From Chitinophagaceae bacterium (GTDB taxonomy: Bacteria; Bacteroidota; Bacteroidia; Chitinophagales; Chitinophagaceae): a stretch of DNA of 39,789 nucleotides. The stretch's first letter is position 1, and every line of letters starts with the position of its first letter. The DNA lies in assembly GCA_009885535.1 (NCBI GenBank), contig VFKL01000172.1:1-39789 (forward strand). The letters run 5' to 3'. The notes below the pieces were generated by a model. That model made no database searches, was not told the DNA's origin, and saw nothing but the letters and a program-made list of their open reading frames with translations. Below are positions 24,193 through 33,353 of the stretch, piece after piece. The position numbers were made by a program, and so were the translations under genes.

Positions 24193-25737
24193 TTAAAATT
24201 TCAATCCAAACGTAGCGTAAATATTGCCAAGGGTTTGTGTGGTATTGGCAAATGTATTTGCACGATCAGATAAACGGTAGGGTAGGTCAACATCTTTTTT
24301 TATGGAATGTACATAAGTAAGGTCGATAAAATAACCATTGTTTCGATATCCCAATCCACCACTTAAGCGCATATTATTTGCTTTAAATGCAAGGTCTTTA
24401 TAAGGGTTTGAATAATATGCAAATCCAAGTCGAGTCATGATTACATTGAATTTTAATTCGCCACCTATTCTGAAATTTATGGTGCTTTTATATTCGTTTT
24501 TTACCACTTTATTTAATTGGTCATAATAACTGGTTTCGCTTTTATTGGGATTTTCATTGTTGCTAAAAAACCGACTTGCCCTATGTCTAATGTACTCAAG
24601 ATCTGCTGATATAAATGCACGTTGCTTTTTTACATTTTCTATTTCTCTAAATACATACGAACCGCTTATTATCGCTTTCCAAGGCATGTTGAAAGCGTAT
24701 TTACTTTTTCCTGGTTTGTCGTTTGTAAATGTGGTTGAGCTTATAGAATAGGTTTCTATTGGGTTTTCCAATGCCGTTGTTAAAGTTGTTGTTCGAGTAT
24801 CGGTTAATGACATAAAGTTAGGTGTATGAATAGCCAAGCCCAATCTAATGTATGGTTTTGGTCGATATATTACACCCATTTTAAAATTTATACCCGAGCC
24901 ATAAGTTTCGAAATTATCGGTATAAGTAAAAGAATTAAAACCATTTGATGTGTCGCCCGATACGTCTGATTCTGTAAAAATGGTATTGCTTTTATAATTT
25001 ATGATAGGAATACCAAGTGTTACACCATAAAGCCATTTTTCTTCATAATTAGAAGCATAGCTAATGGCAAATTCATAGATGCCACCATTTGTAGTTTTTT
25101 GCATGTCCTGCAATAATGATACACCAGAATCGAGTAAATATTCTGGCGCCGTTTTTACTTGTATGAATCCGTTTACGGTAACAGTATCCATTAGATAAGT
25201 GTATAATGCGGGTGCTGATGTGTACGGTAACGTTGAATTACTCGACAATACATCATTTATACTCAAATTACTTTTTGCAAATTCTTCTGCAAATTGCTCA
25301 CTGAAAGAACTATAGTTATTTATTCCGCTGTAACGCAAATGGTTGTTAAAACTGGCATTTTTATTAAAAGCAAATGTGATTGAACTGCTATTTGCAGAAT
25401 TGTTTAAATGAGGGATTCCTATAATTACACCCATTGGCCCAAACTGTAAAGCGTTTTTATTACTTTCGCTATTTGTTGATCTGTAATTGGTTTTGTTTTT
25501 TGATTGATTAAGAAATGGAGAGAAAACAAATTCACCGGTTTTGAAAAGTCCAAGTCCTGCGGGGTTTACATAAGCTGCAGTGATTTCTCCACCCAAAGAG
25601 CCCATTACACCACCCGTAGCCATAAATCTTGCCGAACCATTTAATGGTTGCCAACTATATCGAATGGCATCTTCAGGCAATTGAGCAAAGGTTTTTAAAC
25701 AAAAAAGTAATGAGAATATAAGTAGCAATTGTTTCAT
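24193..25737 (-). CDS. OmpP1/FadL-like outer membrane beta-barrel protein
   Basis: The 514-aa protein has a signal peptide (MKQLLLIFSLLFCLKTFAQ, cleavage after FAQ or AFA) and then the family's conserved N-terminal plug region, GSARFMATGGVMGSLGGEITAAYVNPAGLGLF, typical of FadL/OmpP1-type hydrophobic-substrate channels in Bacteroidota. The rest alternates hydrophobic strands and Ser/Asn/Thr-rich loops. It ends in a beta strand with a terminal Phe (IYATFGLKF), the usual outer-membrane barrel assembly signal. A lipoprotein gene lies 79 nt upstream on the same strand with a hairpin between. Substrate unknown. Confidence 0.8.
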   Translation of the reverse strand: MKQLLLIFSLLFCLKTFAQLPEDAIRYSWQPLNGSARFMATGGVMGSLGGEITAAYVNPAGLGLFKTGEFVFSPFLNQSKNKTNYRSTNSESNKNALQFGPMGVIIGIPHLNNSANSSSITFAFNKNASFNNHLRYSGINNYSSFSEQFAEEFAKSNLSINDVLSSNSTLPYTSAPALYTYLMDTVTVNGFIQVKTAPEYLLDSGVSLLQDMQKTTNGGIYEFAISYASNYEEKWLYGVTLGIPIINYKSNTIFTESDVSGDTSNGFNSFTYTDNFETYGSGINFKMGVIYRPKPYIRLGLAIHTPNFMSLTDTRTTTLTTALENPIETYSISSTTFTNDKPGKSKYAFNMPWKAIISGSYVFREIENVKKQRAFISADLEYIRHRASRFFSNNENPNKSETSYYDQLNKVVKNEYKSTINFRIGGELKFNVIMTRLGFAYYSNPYKDLAFKANNMRLSGGLGYRNNGYFIDLTYVHSIKKDVDLPYRLSDRANTFANTTQTLGNIYATFGLKF

Positions 25738-25759
25738 AAAATAATAATTTAGTCAAAAG

Positions 25760-25815
25760 TTAAAAGTCAAAAGTTAAAAAATGTTGTTTTAAATTACTTC
25801 ACTTTTGACTTTTAA
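25760..25815 (-). repeat. 15-bp inverted repeat between lipoprotein and FadL-like genes
   Basis: TTAAAAGTCAAAAGT (25760-25774) and ACTTTTGACTTTTAA (25801-25815) are perfect inverted repeats around a 26-nt loop, starting 1 nt after the lipoprotein stop codon. The left arm is part of a 14-nt tandem (GTCAAAAGTTAAAA twice). As RNA it could act as a weak terminator, attenuator or 3' stabiliser between the two genes. No long U-tract follows. Confidence 0.6.
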
Positions 25816-25816
25816 T

Positions 25817-26407
25817 TTAATTACCCCTCGTTGGTCGAGATATCGTATTTCCAGAACCAGATGAAGAACTTGATGAAGGCGTATAACTTCTGGTATTATT
25901 TTCGGTTGAATTATTGTTTGGAGAAATGTATTCCCTTGTATTGTCTCTCGAATTGCTATTATTATAAGACCTTGTAGAAGTGTTATATTTAACTGGACTT
26001 GTATTGTATTTAGGGTTTACCGTGTTTGTATTGTTAAACTGGTAACTTGATAAATTAGTAGTTCTAGGTGTTGAATTGGTTGTTGAGAAATTTAATCCAT
26101 TATTGTAAATCGGATAAGCGTAGTAGTAAGGATTGTAATAATAACCGTATCCATATCCATAAGCGTAAGGACTATAACTGTAATCGTAATTTCCATTTAT
26201 TGTTCTCCATCTGCTGTCATATCTACTCATGGTAATTTCTCGATTGTCCGAATTTTCTGAAGTTTTATCTTCTTTATCCACTAAATCATTCATTTCGCGA
26301 ACAGGCGAATAATACACATCATCGGGAGTTTGAGATACTTTATAAATGTGGCTACAACTGATTAAACAGAAACATAAACAAGTAAATAATAAAAAATTTA
26401 AGCGCAT
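25817..26407 (-). CDS. Tyr/Asn/Ser-rich lipoprotein of unknown function
   Basis: The 196-aa protein has a lipoprotein signal peptide with lipobox LISC (Cys18). The mature part begins SHIYKVSQTPDDVYYSP, followed by an acidic stretch, then a Tyr/Gly-rich segment (YSPYAYGYGYGYYYNPYYYAYP). It finishes with a long Asn/Ser/Thr low-complexity tail. No catalytic domain is seen. The composition suggests a flexible surface or periplasmic tether. It is the upstream gene of a pair with the FadL-like barrel, 79 nt apart. Confidence 0.7.
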   Translation of the reverse strand: MRLNFLLFTCLCFCLISCSHIYKVSQTPDDVYYSPVREMNDLVDKEDKTSENSDNREITMSRYDSRWRTINGNYDYSYSPYAYGYGYGYYYNPYYYAYPIYNNGLNFSTTNSTPRTTNLSSYQFNNTNTVNPKYNTSPVKYNTSTRSYNNSNSRDNTREYISPNNNSTENNTRSYTPSSSSSSGSGNTISRPTRGN

Positions 26408-26443
26408 AATCTCAAGTTTAAAAGGATTGTAAATTGAAGTTAT

Positions 26444-26451
26444 TACTTTTG
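26444..26451 (+). promoter_or_regulatory. Possible -7 box upstream of proS
   Basis: TACTTTTG is an exact TAnnTTTG match on the plus strand, about 120 nt before the proS ATG. It would give a leader of roughly 110 nt. No clear -33 box is seen at standard spacing. Confidence 0.35.
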
Positions 26452-26569
26452 TGCGATTATCGAATTGAAATTTCTGTACAAATCTAATTGTTGAATGGAT
26501 AGATTTTGTTTATAGTTTGTTAATTTGATGATTTTTGGAGTACTAATTTTTAATGTTTACAAATTAAAT

Positions 26570-28048
26570 ATGAGCAAAGAAATAACAACGAGAGAAGCGG
26601 ATTATTCCCAATGGTACAATGATTTAGTGATTAAAGGCGAACTCGCCGATCATTCATCGGTTAGAGGTTGCATGGTTATTAAACCTTATGGTTATGCACT
26701 TTGGGAAAACATGCGCGATCAATTGGATAAAATGTTTAAGGCAACTGGACATGTTAATGCATACTTTCCATTGTTTGTACCTAAAAGCTTATTTGAAGCA
26801 GAAGAAAAAAATGCAGAAGGTTTTGCTAAAGAATGTGCAGTGGTTACCCATTATCGTTTAAAAAATGACCCCAATAATAAAGGAAAATTAATTGTTGATC
26901 CTGATGCCAAACTTGAAGAAGAGTTGGTTATTCGTCCTACCAGTGAAGCCATAATTTGGAACACGTATAAAGGTTGGATTCAATCATACCGTGATTTACC
27001 TTTATTAATCAATCAGTGGGCAAATGTGGTACGCTGGGAAATGCGTACAAGATTATTCTTACGCACAGCAGAGTTTTTGTGGCAAGAAGGACATACCGCA
27101 CATGCTACAAAAGAAGAAGCAATTGAAGAAACAACAAAAATGTTGGATGTATACGCTGAATTTGTAGAACATTATATGGCGGTGCCTGTAATTAAAGGGG
27201 TGAAAACACCAAACGAACGTTTTGCTGGTGCGGAAGACACCTATTGCATTGAGGCTTTAATGCAGGATGGTAAAGCACTTCAGGCGGGAACCTCGCATTT
27301 TCTTGGACAAAATTTCGCGAAAGCATTTGATGTTCAATTTTTAAATAAAGAAAATAAAAAAGAATTTGTTTGGGCTACCAGTTGGGGTGTTTCTACAAGA
27401 TTAATTGGTGCTTTGATTATGGCACATAGCGACGATCAAGGATTGATTATGCCTCCGCGTATCGCACCGTTGCAAGTGGTTATTGTGCCTATTTATAAAG
27501 GCGAAGAAAGCAAACCCATCATCGATGAAAAAGTAGCTTCTTTGATTAAAGATTTAAAAGCCTTGGGCGTTTCTGTAAAATACGACAATAGCGAAAATGC
27601 TCGTCCAGGTTGGAAATTCGCAGAGTATGAATTAAAAGGTGTTCCTGTTAGAGTAGCCATGGGGTTGAGGGATATCGAAAATAATGTAGTAGAATTGGCT
27701 CGTCGGGATACCAAAGAAAAATCAACGGTTTCTTTTGAAGGCTTGGCATTACATATTTTACAATTGTTGGAAGAAATACAACAACAAATTTTCAATAAAG
27801 CGCTTGCGTTTAGAAATGAAAATATCCGTGAAGCAAATACTTGGGATGAATTTGTTGACATTTTAGACAATAAAGCAGGGTTCGTTTCTGCACATTGGGA
27901 TGGCAGTAGCGAAACAGAAGATAAAATTAAAGAGCAAACCAAGGCCACCATTCGTTGTATTCCAATTGATAATAAACAAGAAAGTGGTAATTGCATATTA
28001 ACTGGAAACCCAAGCACACAAAGGGTTTTATTTGCTAGGGCGTATTAA
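26570..28048 (+). CDS. proS: Prolyl-tRNA synthetase, type 3 (archaeal/eukaryote-like)
   Basis: The start is placed at ATG 26570 (492 aa) because the family begins [19 protein letters not shown]. An upstream ATG at 26525 would add 15 hydrophobic residues. Class II motifs are visible: motif 1 region [20 protein letters not shown], motif 2 region [29 protein letters not shown], motif 3 [22 protein letters not shown]. An anticodon-binding domain then follows ([11 protein letters not shown]...). The bacterial editing insertion domain between motifs 2 and 3 is absent and the C-terminal zinc-like extension is present, defining the type 3 form. It charges tRNA-Pro. truB follows 17 nt downstream. Confidence 0.96.
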   Translation: MSKEITTREADYSQWYNDLVIKGELADHSSVRGCMVIKPYGYALWENMRDQLDKMFKATGHVNAYFPLFVPKSLFEAEEKNAEGFAKECAVVTHYRLKNDPNNKGKLIVDPDAKLEEELVIRPTSEAIIWNTYKGWIQSYRDLPLLINQWANVVRWEMRTRLFLRTAEFLWQEGHTAHATKEEAIEETTKMLDVYAEFVEHYMAVPVIKGVKTPNERFAGAEDTYCIEALMQDGKALQAGTSHFLGQNFAKAFDVQFLNKENKKEFVWATSWGVSTRLIGALIMAHSDDQGLIMPPRIAPLQVVIVPIYKGEESKPIIDEKVASLIKDLKALGVSVKYDNSENARPGWKFAEYELKGVPVRVAMGLRDIENNVVELARRDTKEKSTVSFEGLALHILQLLEEIQQQIFNKALAFRNENIREANTWDEFVDILDNKAGFVSAHWDGSSETEDKIKEQTKATIRCIPIDNKQESGNCILTGNPSTQRVLFARAY

Positions 28049-28065
28049 TGTATTAAAAATTTGTT

Positions 28066-28863
28066 TTGAATAATAAAGGAAGTTACCGATCTAAATTTAA
28101 TGCCAGAAGCGAATCTGTTCCTGCTGATTCAGATGCACCTAAACGCGCATTTGTAAAAATAAATGCAGAAACATTAACTGCTTTTGAGGAAGGTAAAGTG
28201 TTGTTAATTGATAAAACCATGCATTGGACTTCTTTCGATGTAGTTAAAAGTATCCGCAGTTATTTAAAAGTTAGAAAGGTTGGACATGCGGGTACCCTAG
28301 ATCCGCTTGCTACAGGATTGTTGATTATTTGCACTGGGAAATTCACGAAGAAGATTAATGAATTTATGGCTTTGCCAAAAGTGTACACCGGTAGTTTTAC
28401 GCTTGGTGCGATTACACCTACATACGATTTAGAAAGTTTGCCCGAATCACCGAAAGAATTTTCTCATTTTACAACTGATGAAATTACAAATGCTACTTCA
28501 GCTTTTTTAGGTGAAATCGATCAAATACCGCCAATGTACTCCGCCATTAAAAAGCAAGGAATAGCCCTGTACGAATTGGCTCGTAGGGGAGAGGATGTTG
28601 ATTTGTTGCCTCGAAAAATTCACATTCAACAATTTGAAATCACATCAATTGAATTGCCTTTGATTCATTTTAAAATAGAATGTTCAACAGGTACGTATAT
28701 TCGAAGTTTGGCACATGATTTCGGTCAAGCGCTTGGTTGTGGTGCTTTTTTAAGTGCGCTAAGAAGAACCAATATCGGTGAATTTGATGTGAAGGACGGT
28801 ATGTTAATGGATGGTTTTTTGGATATGATTGAGGAAATGCAAAAGGATAATACTGCTCAATAA
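28066..28863 (+). CDS. truB: tRNA pseudouridine-55 synthase TruB
   Basis: The 265-aa protein starts at TTG 28066. No ATG occurs before the conserved core GKVLLIDKTMHWTSFDVV, so a TTG start with a polar N-terminal extension of about 45 residues is the best fit. The catalytic motif GHAGTLDPLATGLL contains Asp79. Further TruB motifs are YTGSFTLGAITPTYDLE, QIPPMYSAIKKQGIALYELARRGE and CSTGTYIRSLAHDFG. It makes pseudouridine 55 in the T-loop of tRNAs. It follows proS by 17 nt and meets the tamL-like gene tail-to-tail 11 nt away. Confidence 0.95.
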   Translation: MNNKGSYRSKFNARSESVPADSDAPKRAFVKINAETLTAFEEGKVLLIDKTMHWTSFDVVKSIRSYLKVRKVGHAGTLDPLATGLLIICTGKFTKKINEFMALPKVYTGSFTLGAITPTYDLESLPESPKEFSHFTTDEITNATSAFLGEIDQIPPMYSAIKKQGIALYELARRGEDVDLLPRKIHIQQFEITSIELPLIHFKIECSTGTYIRSLAHDFGQALGCGAFLSALRRTNIGEFDVKDGMLMDGFLDMIEEMQKDNTAQ

Positions 28864-28874
28864 AACTTTTTTCA

Positions 28875-31310
28875 TCAAAAGGAATAACCTATTCCAATCG
28901 TGAAATTAAAATTCTCATAACGCCATTTTTTATAGACGTCATTTTCTCCTCTTGTAAACAGTTTTTTCAACAAATCATTGAAGCCAATATCCGGCATTTT
29001 CCATCCATCATTGATATAATAAAATTCTGGCCGTTTAAATCTAAAGCCGAAGTCCAATCTTAATACAATGTAATTGAAATCTAAGCGCAATCCCGTTCCT
29101 GCTGCTACGCCCAATTGCTGATAAAATGTTTTGAAATTAAATTGAGTGCTATCTGTACTTCCATCAGTTTTTGTACTTCGGATATTCCAGATGTTGCCAA
29201 TATCTGTAAACACTGCGCCACGAAGGGTTAGCGTATTGGGGATAATTCGTGCGATATCATAACGGTATTCGATATTCGCTTCCATTTGCATGTCGCCTGT
29301 TCTGTCGTTAAATATTGTTTTATTTGAAGAATATGGAATTAATGGTCTTCCACCAGGACCAATGCCGCGCACCGGCCAAGCCCTCATACTATTGCTGCCG
29401 CCCCCAAAATATTGTTTAAAAAATGGTAAGGTTCTATTGGTATCAGAGCCCAATAAAGGAACGCCAACCCCAAGAAATCCACGCATTGCCAAGGTTGAAC
29501 GATTGTAAACAATGGTATGTTTTATTTCAAAATCTGTTTTTATGTATCTACGTTTTATTTTTTTGAATACAGGAATCAAACCCCAAGTTAATCCCGATTC
29601 TTCTGTGTTCATTACTATAGTCATTTCCTTTGATAAGGAATTGGGATGAGAAAATTGATTCATGGTTTTTGAAAAACTAACCCGCATGCCATTCACCAAT
29701 GCGGTATTATACGAATAATTTAAAAAGGGATTATCGTTTAATATTTTTCTAAAACTATCACTCGGGTTGAGCAAATTACTATATCCAATATTTATTGGCG
29801 ACCAAACCCATTTCCATTTTTTCCTGTTGATCCCTGTCCAACCTAACCCTGCATTTATAGTTCTTAAATTAAATAAATCAAGTCTTGTATTATACGCAAC
29901 ACCAAGATTGATGAACGTTTCACCATTGTTGTAATTCGACTTTTTATTAAACAAATTTGGTAAGCCTGGATAGATTAATCTTGGAAACGAAGTGGAGTTG
30001 GTATATCCGATTTCATTTGAATTGATAAACTTGTTTTTTACCCCTGAATTATTATTGAATTCAATACCGGCTCTTACATTGTGTGTCATTCGAATTGCTT
30101 CTTTAGCCAAGTTTCTGTTTAACAAAGAAATGTTTCCAGATAACCCAAATAAATTACCTGCTAAAATATTACTCGTATTGCTTGCGGCAGAATAACTTAT
30201 TTCCAGTGCTGTTTCAAACCCCAGCTTTTTTAGTGGAACCAATTCTATGTAAACATCAACTAAATGATTGCTGTCTTTTACATCCATCAATTGAATGTTT
30301 ACAGATTGCCAAACCCCTGATTTAGTAAAGTTATAAATCGTTTGGTTGTAGGCGTTTTGATTAAAAACACTCCCTTTAATTATCTGAAGATTCTGCTCAA
30401 TCAATTTCGTTTTATAAAGAGGATAATGGTATTTTAAATTAAATCTTGAGGTAATTACTTCTTTTAAATTTTTATTGTCAAATTGGTCGCCAGGTCTGTA
30501 ATCAATGAAAACAAAAATATTGTTTACTTTGTATTGTTGTAATCTAGAACTATCTAGAGTGGGATTTAAAGTAAAGGTCAGTCGTATAGTTGGGATGTCT
30601 TTTTTTAATTGTGCTTCGTTTATTAATCGAAGTTGCTCAAAAGGATCACTGTTTAAAGTTGATAACGCTTCTAATGTAGTGTCTCCCAATAATTTCAGTT
30701 CCGATGAAGTGAATTTATAATAACCATTGTTTCTAAAACTATCTACCAGCCTAGATATTTCTGTAATAACGCCAGCTTTAGTAATAGGTTGATTTAATTG
30801 TAGATAACTATCTTTTTCAAATTTTTTGATTAAAGTTTGTAATTCTGGTTTACTGATTTTATAATCGATGCTTTCTACAATGGTGGTTCTGCCTGGCGTA
30901 ATGTTATAATGAACTGTGATTTTTTTATGAAAAGTGTCTGTGTGAAAACCAACATCGGATTGATAATAACCAAGGTGAAATAAAGAGCCACGCATATTTT
31001 CACTAGAAGCGATGGTGTAATTGGTATCGTAAGTAACAGGTTTTTTTAACAATTTTAAAATGCCCCATTTTTTTGTAATTTTTATTTTTGAACTATCTGT
31101 TAATTGGCCGAGCAATCTATTTTCAAGTGTTTTTTTTTCTGATTTGCTAAGTTTGACTTCATTAACTTCGATTTTATTTTTGTAGAGGTAGAATTTATTG
31201 GCAGGTGGATTTTTTACAAATGGTTTTCCGCATGATGCTAAAGCCAATATCCCTAAAAGATATAAAAATCTTGAAAAATAAACTATGTTGAATTTAAAAA
31301 TTGATGGCAT
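28875..31310 (-). CDS. tamL: TamL-like Omp85/BamA-family outer membrane lipoprotein
   Basis: The 811-aa protein has an N-terminal lipoprotein signal with lipobox LASC (Cys27), unlike BamA, which has an ordinary signal. About residues 35-330 contain POTRA-like repeats (IKITKKWGILKLL..., TPGRTTIVESIDYKI..., INNIFVFIDYRPGDQF). From about 440 the 16-strand Omp85 barrel follows, with the conserved segment RGIGPGGRPL (VRGF/Y-like) in FGGGSNSMRAWPVRGIGPGG. The C-terminal end is FNFTIGIGYSF, with a terminal Phe. In Bacteroidota this lipoprotein form is called TamL and assembles outer-membrane proteins with TamB. No tamB is in the window. Its start lies 12 nt from the divergent methyltransferase gene. 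Confidence 0.82.
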   Translation of the reverse strand: MPSIFKFNIVYFSRFLYLLGILALASCGKPFVKNPPANKFYLYKNKIEVNEVKLSKSEKKTLENRLLGQLTDSSKIKITKKWGILKLLKKPVTYDTNYTIASSENMRGSLFHLGYYQSDVGFHTDTFHKKITVHYNITPGRTTIVESIDYKISKPELQTLIKKFEKDSYLQLNQPITKAGVITEISRLVDSFRNNGYYKFTSSELKLLGDTTLEALSTLNSDPFEQLRLINEAQLKKDIPTIRLTFTLNPTLDSSRLQQYKVNNIFVFIDYRPGDQFDNKNLKEVITSRFNLKYHYPLYKTKLIEQNLQIIKGSVFNQNAYNQTIYNFTKSGVWQSVNIQLMDVKDSNHLVDVYIELVPLKKLGFETALEISYSAASNTSNILAGNLFGLSGNISLLNRNLAKEAIRMTHNVRAGIEFNNNSGVKNKFINSNEIGYTNSTSFPRLIYPGLPNLFNKKSNYNNGETFINLGVAYNTRLDLFNLRTINAGLGWTGINRKKWKWVWSPINIGYSNLLNPSDSFRKILNDNPFLNYSYNTALVNGMRVSFSKTMNQFSHPNSLSKEMTIVMNTEESGLTWGLIPVFKKIKRRYIKTDFEIKHTIVYNRSTLAMRGFLGVGVPLLGSDTNRTLPFFKQYFGGGSNSMRAWPVRGIGPGGRPLIPYSSNKTIFNDRTGDMQMEANIEYRYDIARIIPNTLTLRGAVFTDIGNIWNIRSTKTDGSTDSTQFNFKTFYQQLGVAAGTGLRLDFNYIVLRLDFGFRFKRPEFYYINDGWKMPDIGFNDLLKKLFTRGENDVYKKWRYENFNFTIGIGYSF

Positions 31311-31322
31311 AAATTCTTGTAA

Positions 31323-32072
31323 ATGTTAAGCAAAGCAACAATCAAAGATATTCAAAGTTTACAGCACAAAAAATTTAGAAATGAAAGTAAGGTTTTTGCT
31401 GCCGAAGGGCCAAAGGTTGTTGACGAATTATTAACCACTGGATATTTTGATTGTGAACAGGTTTTTGCAAGCTCAAAATGGAAAGGGTGGCTAGATGAAA
31501 AATTGCTAGTTTCATTAGGCGAAAAAGCACAGCTTATAGAAGAATTTGAACTTGAAAAGATTGCTGCCTATACCACACCCAATCAAGTTGTGGCATTATT
31601 TAAAATACCAGAGGTTTCTTCAATTAAGGCTGAAAAGAATTCAATTACAATTATATTAGATTCCATTCAAGATCCAGGAAATCTGGGAACCATCATCAGA
31701 ACCGCAGACTGGTTTGGCATAAAAAACATTGTTTGTTCAGAAAATACAGTGGATCAATTTAACAATAAGGTAGTACAAAGCACAATGGCCAGTTTAGGAA
31801 GGGTGAAAGTGGGGTACACGAATCTTGAAAAATGGGTTGACGAAAATCACCACGTTCCAATTTTAGCAGCCGTATTGGATGGAAAACCTATTGGCTCTTT
31901 GGCACCAATTAATGAATGTATAATCATGATTGGAAATGAAGCCAATGGATTATCAAAAGCATTAATTGAAAAAGCTGATGAACGGATTACGATTCCAAGA
32001 TTAGGAGCAGCCGAATCGCTTAACGCTGCAGTGGCAACGTCTATTTTCTTGTACGCACTTACAATAAAATAA
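31323..32072 (+). CDS. SpoU/TrmH-family RNA 2'-O-methyltransferase
   Basis: The 249-aa protein has an N-terminal substrate-binding domain (KDIQSLQHKKFRNESKVFAAEGPKVVDELL). Its SPOUT domain carries motif 1, DSIQDPGNLGTIIRTADWFG (Arg in IIRTA), motif 2 at IIMIGNEANGLS and motif 3 at ITIPRLGAAESLNAAVATSIFLY. These form the knotted SAM site of the SpoU class, which methylates ribose in rRNA or tRNA. The target cannot be fixed (TsnR/RlmB-like 23S rRNA methylation is likely). It is divergent from tamL with only 12 nt between start codons and convergent with the FtsX-type gene, 3 nt between stops. Confidence 0.9.
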   Translation: MLSKATIKDIQSLQHKKFRNESKVFAAEGPKVVDELLTTGYFDCEQVFASSKWKGWLDEKLLVSLGEKAQLIEEFELEKIAAYTTPNQVVALFKIPEVSSIKAEKNSITIILDSIQDPGNLGTIIRTADWFGIKNIVCSENTVDQFNNKVVQSTMASLGRVKVGYTNLEKWVDENHHVPILAAVLDGKPIGSLAPINECIIMIGNEANGLSKALIEKADERITIPRLGAAESLNAAVATSIFLYALTIK

Positions 32073-32075
32073 ACT

Positions 32076-33305
32076 TCATCGAAAAGCAATTGCCTTCACC
32101 GGATTTATTTTTTTTATTAAAAAAGTAGGGATGATTAAAGTGATGAAGCATACGATTAATGTAACTACATCTATCAACAAAATTTGCCACCAAACAATCA
32201 TCACCTTTGCCTCAGAAATAAAATAGGCTTCTTCGTTTAATCGTATAAAGCCCGTTTTTATTTGAAGCCAGCATATAAATAATCCAAGAATGGTGCCTAA
32301 AAGAATTCCAATACCCGCAATTAATGTGGCATTGTACAAAAATATTTTCTGGATTTCCCAATTGCCAGCACCCAACGCTTTTAAAATCCCCGACATTTTT
32401 GTTCTTTCTAAAACTAAAATTATCAAACATGTAGTAAGGTTTACGATTGCTACAATCAGCATTATCATCAGTAAAATGTTTTTAATTTGTCCTTGCAAAT
32501 TGAGCCAGTCAAATATGTTTGGGTATATTTCTTTAATGTTTCTACTGTACCAACTTTGTGGTAAATTTTCATAAGTTAATCGGGTTATACTATCAGCTAA
32601 AGTATAATCGTGTAAAAAAATCTCGTAACCAGCAATTTGAGTGGGTTCCCAATTATTTAATCGTCTAATTAAATTCAAATCGCAAATTGCAAAATTCTTA
32701 TCGTATTCATCGATTCCTGTTTTAAATATTCCAGATATTTTTAGTTTTCTTGCATTTCTAGATCCGTCTTCTTTAAAGAAAAATACAATCAAGCTATCGT
32801 TTGTTTTTAAGTTTAATTGCTTTGCAGTAAAAGCACTGACCATCATCTCTTTGCTGTAACCATTGTCTTTAAATTCAATCCAACTTCCAGAAATTAAGAA
32901 ATCACTCATTCTACTAAAGTCAAAACTTTGGTCGATGCCTTTAAGTAGAACGCTTTCAATATCGGAGCCGTATTTAAGTATGGCAGATTTTGTAGCGTAT
33001 CTTTCAACAGATTTTATTGATTTTATTTTTTTAAGATATTGTTCTACTGAATCATTTTTATAGATGGGATATTCTTCTGAAATTCCTCCACTGGTTTCTA
33101 AATTTTGTTGAATTCTAACATGTCCCCAAAAGCTAAATACTTTATTACTGATGGTTTGTTGAAACCCATTTACAAAACTCAATGCCACAATCATTGCAGC
33201 CACACTCATGCAAGTAGCACCAATAGCCAAATTGATGATAAACCTAGAAAAACTTTGTTTGTTTTTTAAGGCGATGCGTTTTGCAATAAAAAGTGATGTA
33301 TTCAA
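32076..33305 (-). CDS. FtsX-family ABC transporter permease (LolC/E- or MacB-like)
   Basis: The 409-aa protein has one N-terminal membrane helix (about residues 22-45, [31 protein letters not shown]). A periplasmic MacB-PCD domain (about 50-260) follows, then three helices forming the FtsX domain (about 275-300, 325-350, 370-400). It ends with the typical [10 protein letters not shown]. The N-terminal [15 protein letters not shown] motif is typical of LolC/LolE-type lipoprotein-releasing permeases. No ATPase gene lies next to it, so its partner must be encoded elsewhere. Likely roles are lipoprotein release from the inner membrane or mechanotransmission to the periplasm. Confidence 0.85.
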   Translation of the reverse strand: MNTSLFIAKRIALKNKQSFSRFIINLAIGATCMSVAAMIVALSFVNGFQQTISNKVFSFWGHVRIQQNLETSGGISEEYPIYKNDSVEQYLKKIKSIKSVERYATKSAILKYGSDIESVLLKGIDQSFDFSRMSDFLISGSWIEFKDNGYSKEMMVSAFTAKQLNLKTNDSLIVFFFKEDGSRNARKLKISGIFKTGIDEYDKNFAICDLNLIRRLNNWEPTQIAGYEIFLHDYTLADSITRLTYENLPQSWYSRNIKEIYPNIFDWLNLQGQIKNILLMIMLIVAIVNLTTCLIILVLERTKMSGILKALGAGNWEIQKIFLYNATLIAGIGILLGTILGLFICWLQIKTGFIRLNEEAYFISEAKVMIVWWQILLIDVVTLIVCFITLIIPTFLIKKINPVKAIAFR

Positions 33306-33320
33306 TCAGTAATTTTTTGC

Positions 33321-33335
33321 TATCTTTCAAAAGTA
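33321..33335. promoter_or_regulatory. Overlapping divergent -7 boxes
   Basis: On the minus strand TACTTTTG (33335-33328) is an exact TAnnTTTG match, 22 nt from the permease start. On the plus strand TATCTTTC (33321-33328) matches 7 of 8 positions, 25 nt before the T9SS plug gene. The two boxes share one base pair, so the promoters would compete for polymerase. Confidence 0.4.
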
Positions 33336-33353
33336 AAATATTTAAGTTACTAA

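Noticed and set aside
27493-28017. 174-aa open frame opposite proS
   Set aside because: Antisense shadow of a fully conserved synthetase; no recognisable motif.
30940-30962. GTGAAAACCAACATCGGA inside the tamL-like gene looks like the REP hairpin
   Set aside because: It lacks the CAC/GTG pairing needed for the stem and lies in conserved coding sequence (SDVGFHTDTF), so the likeness is chance.
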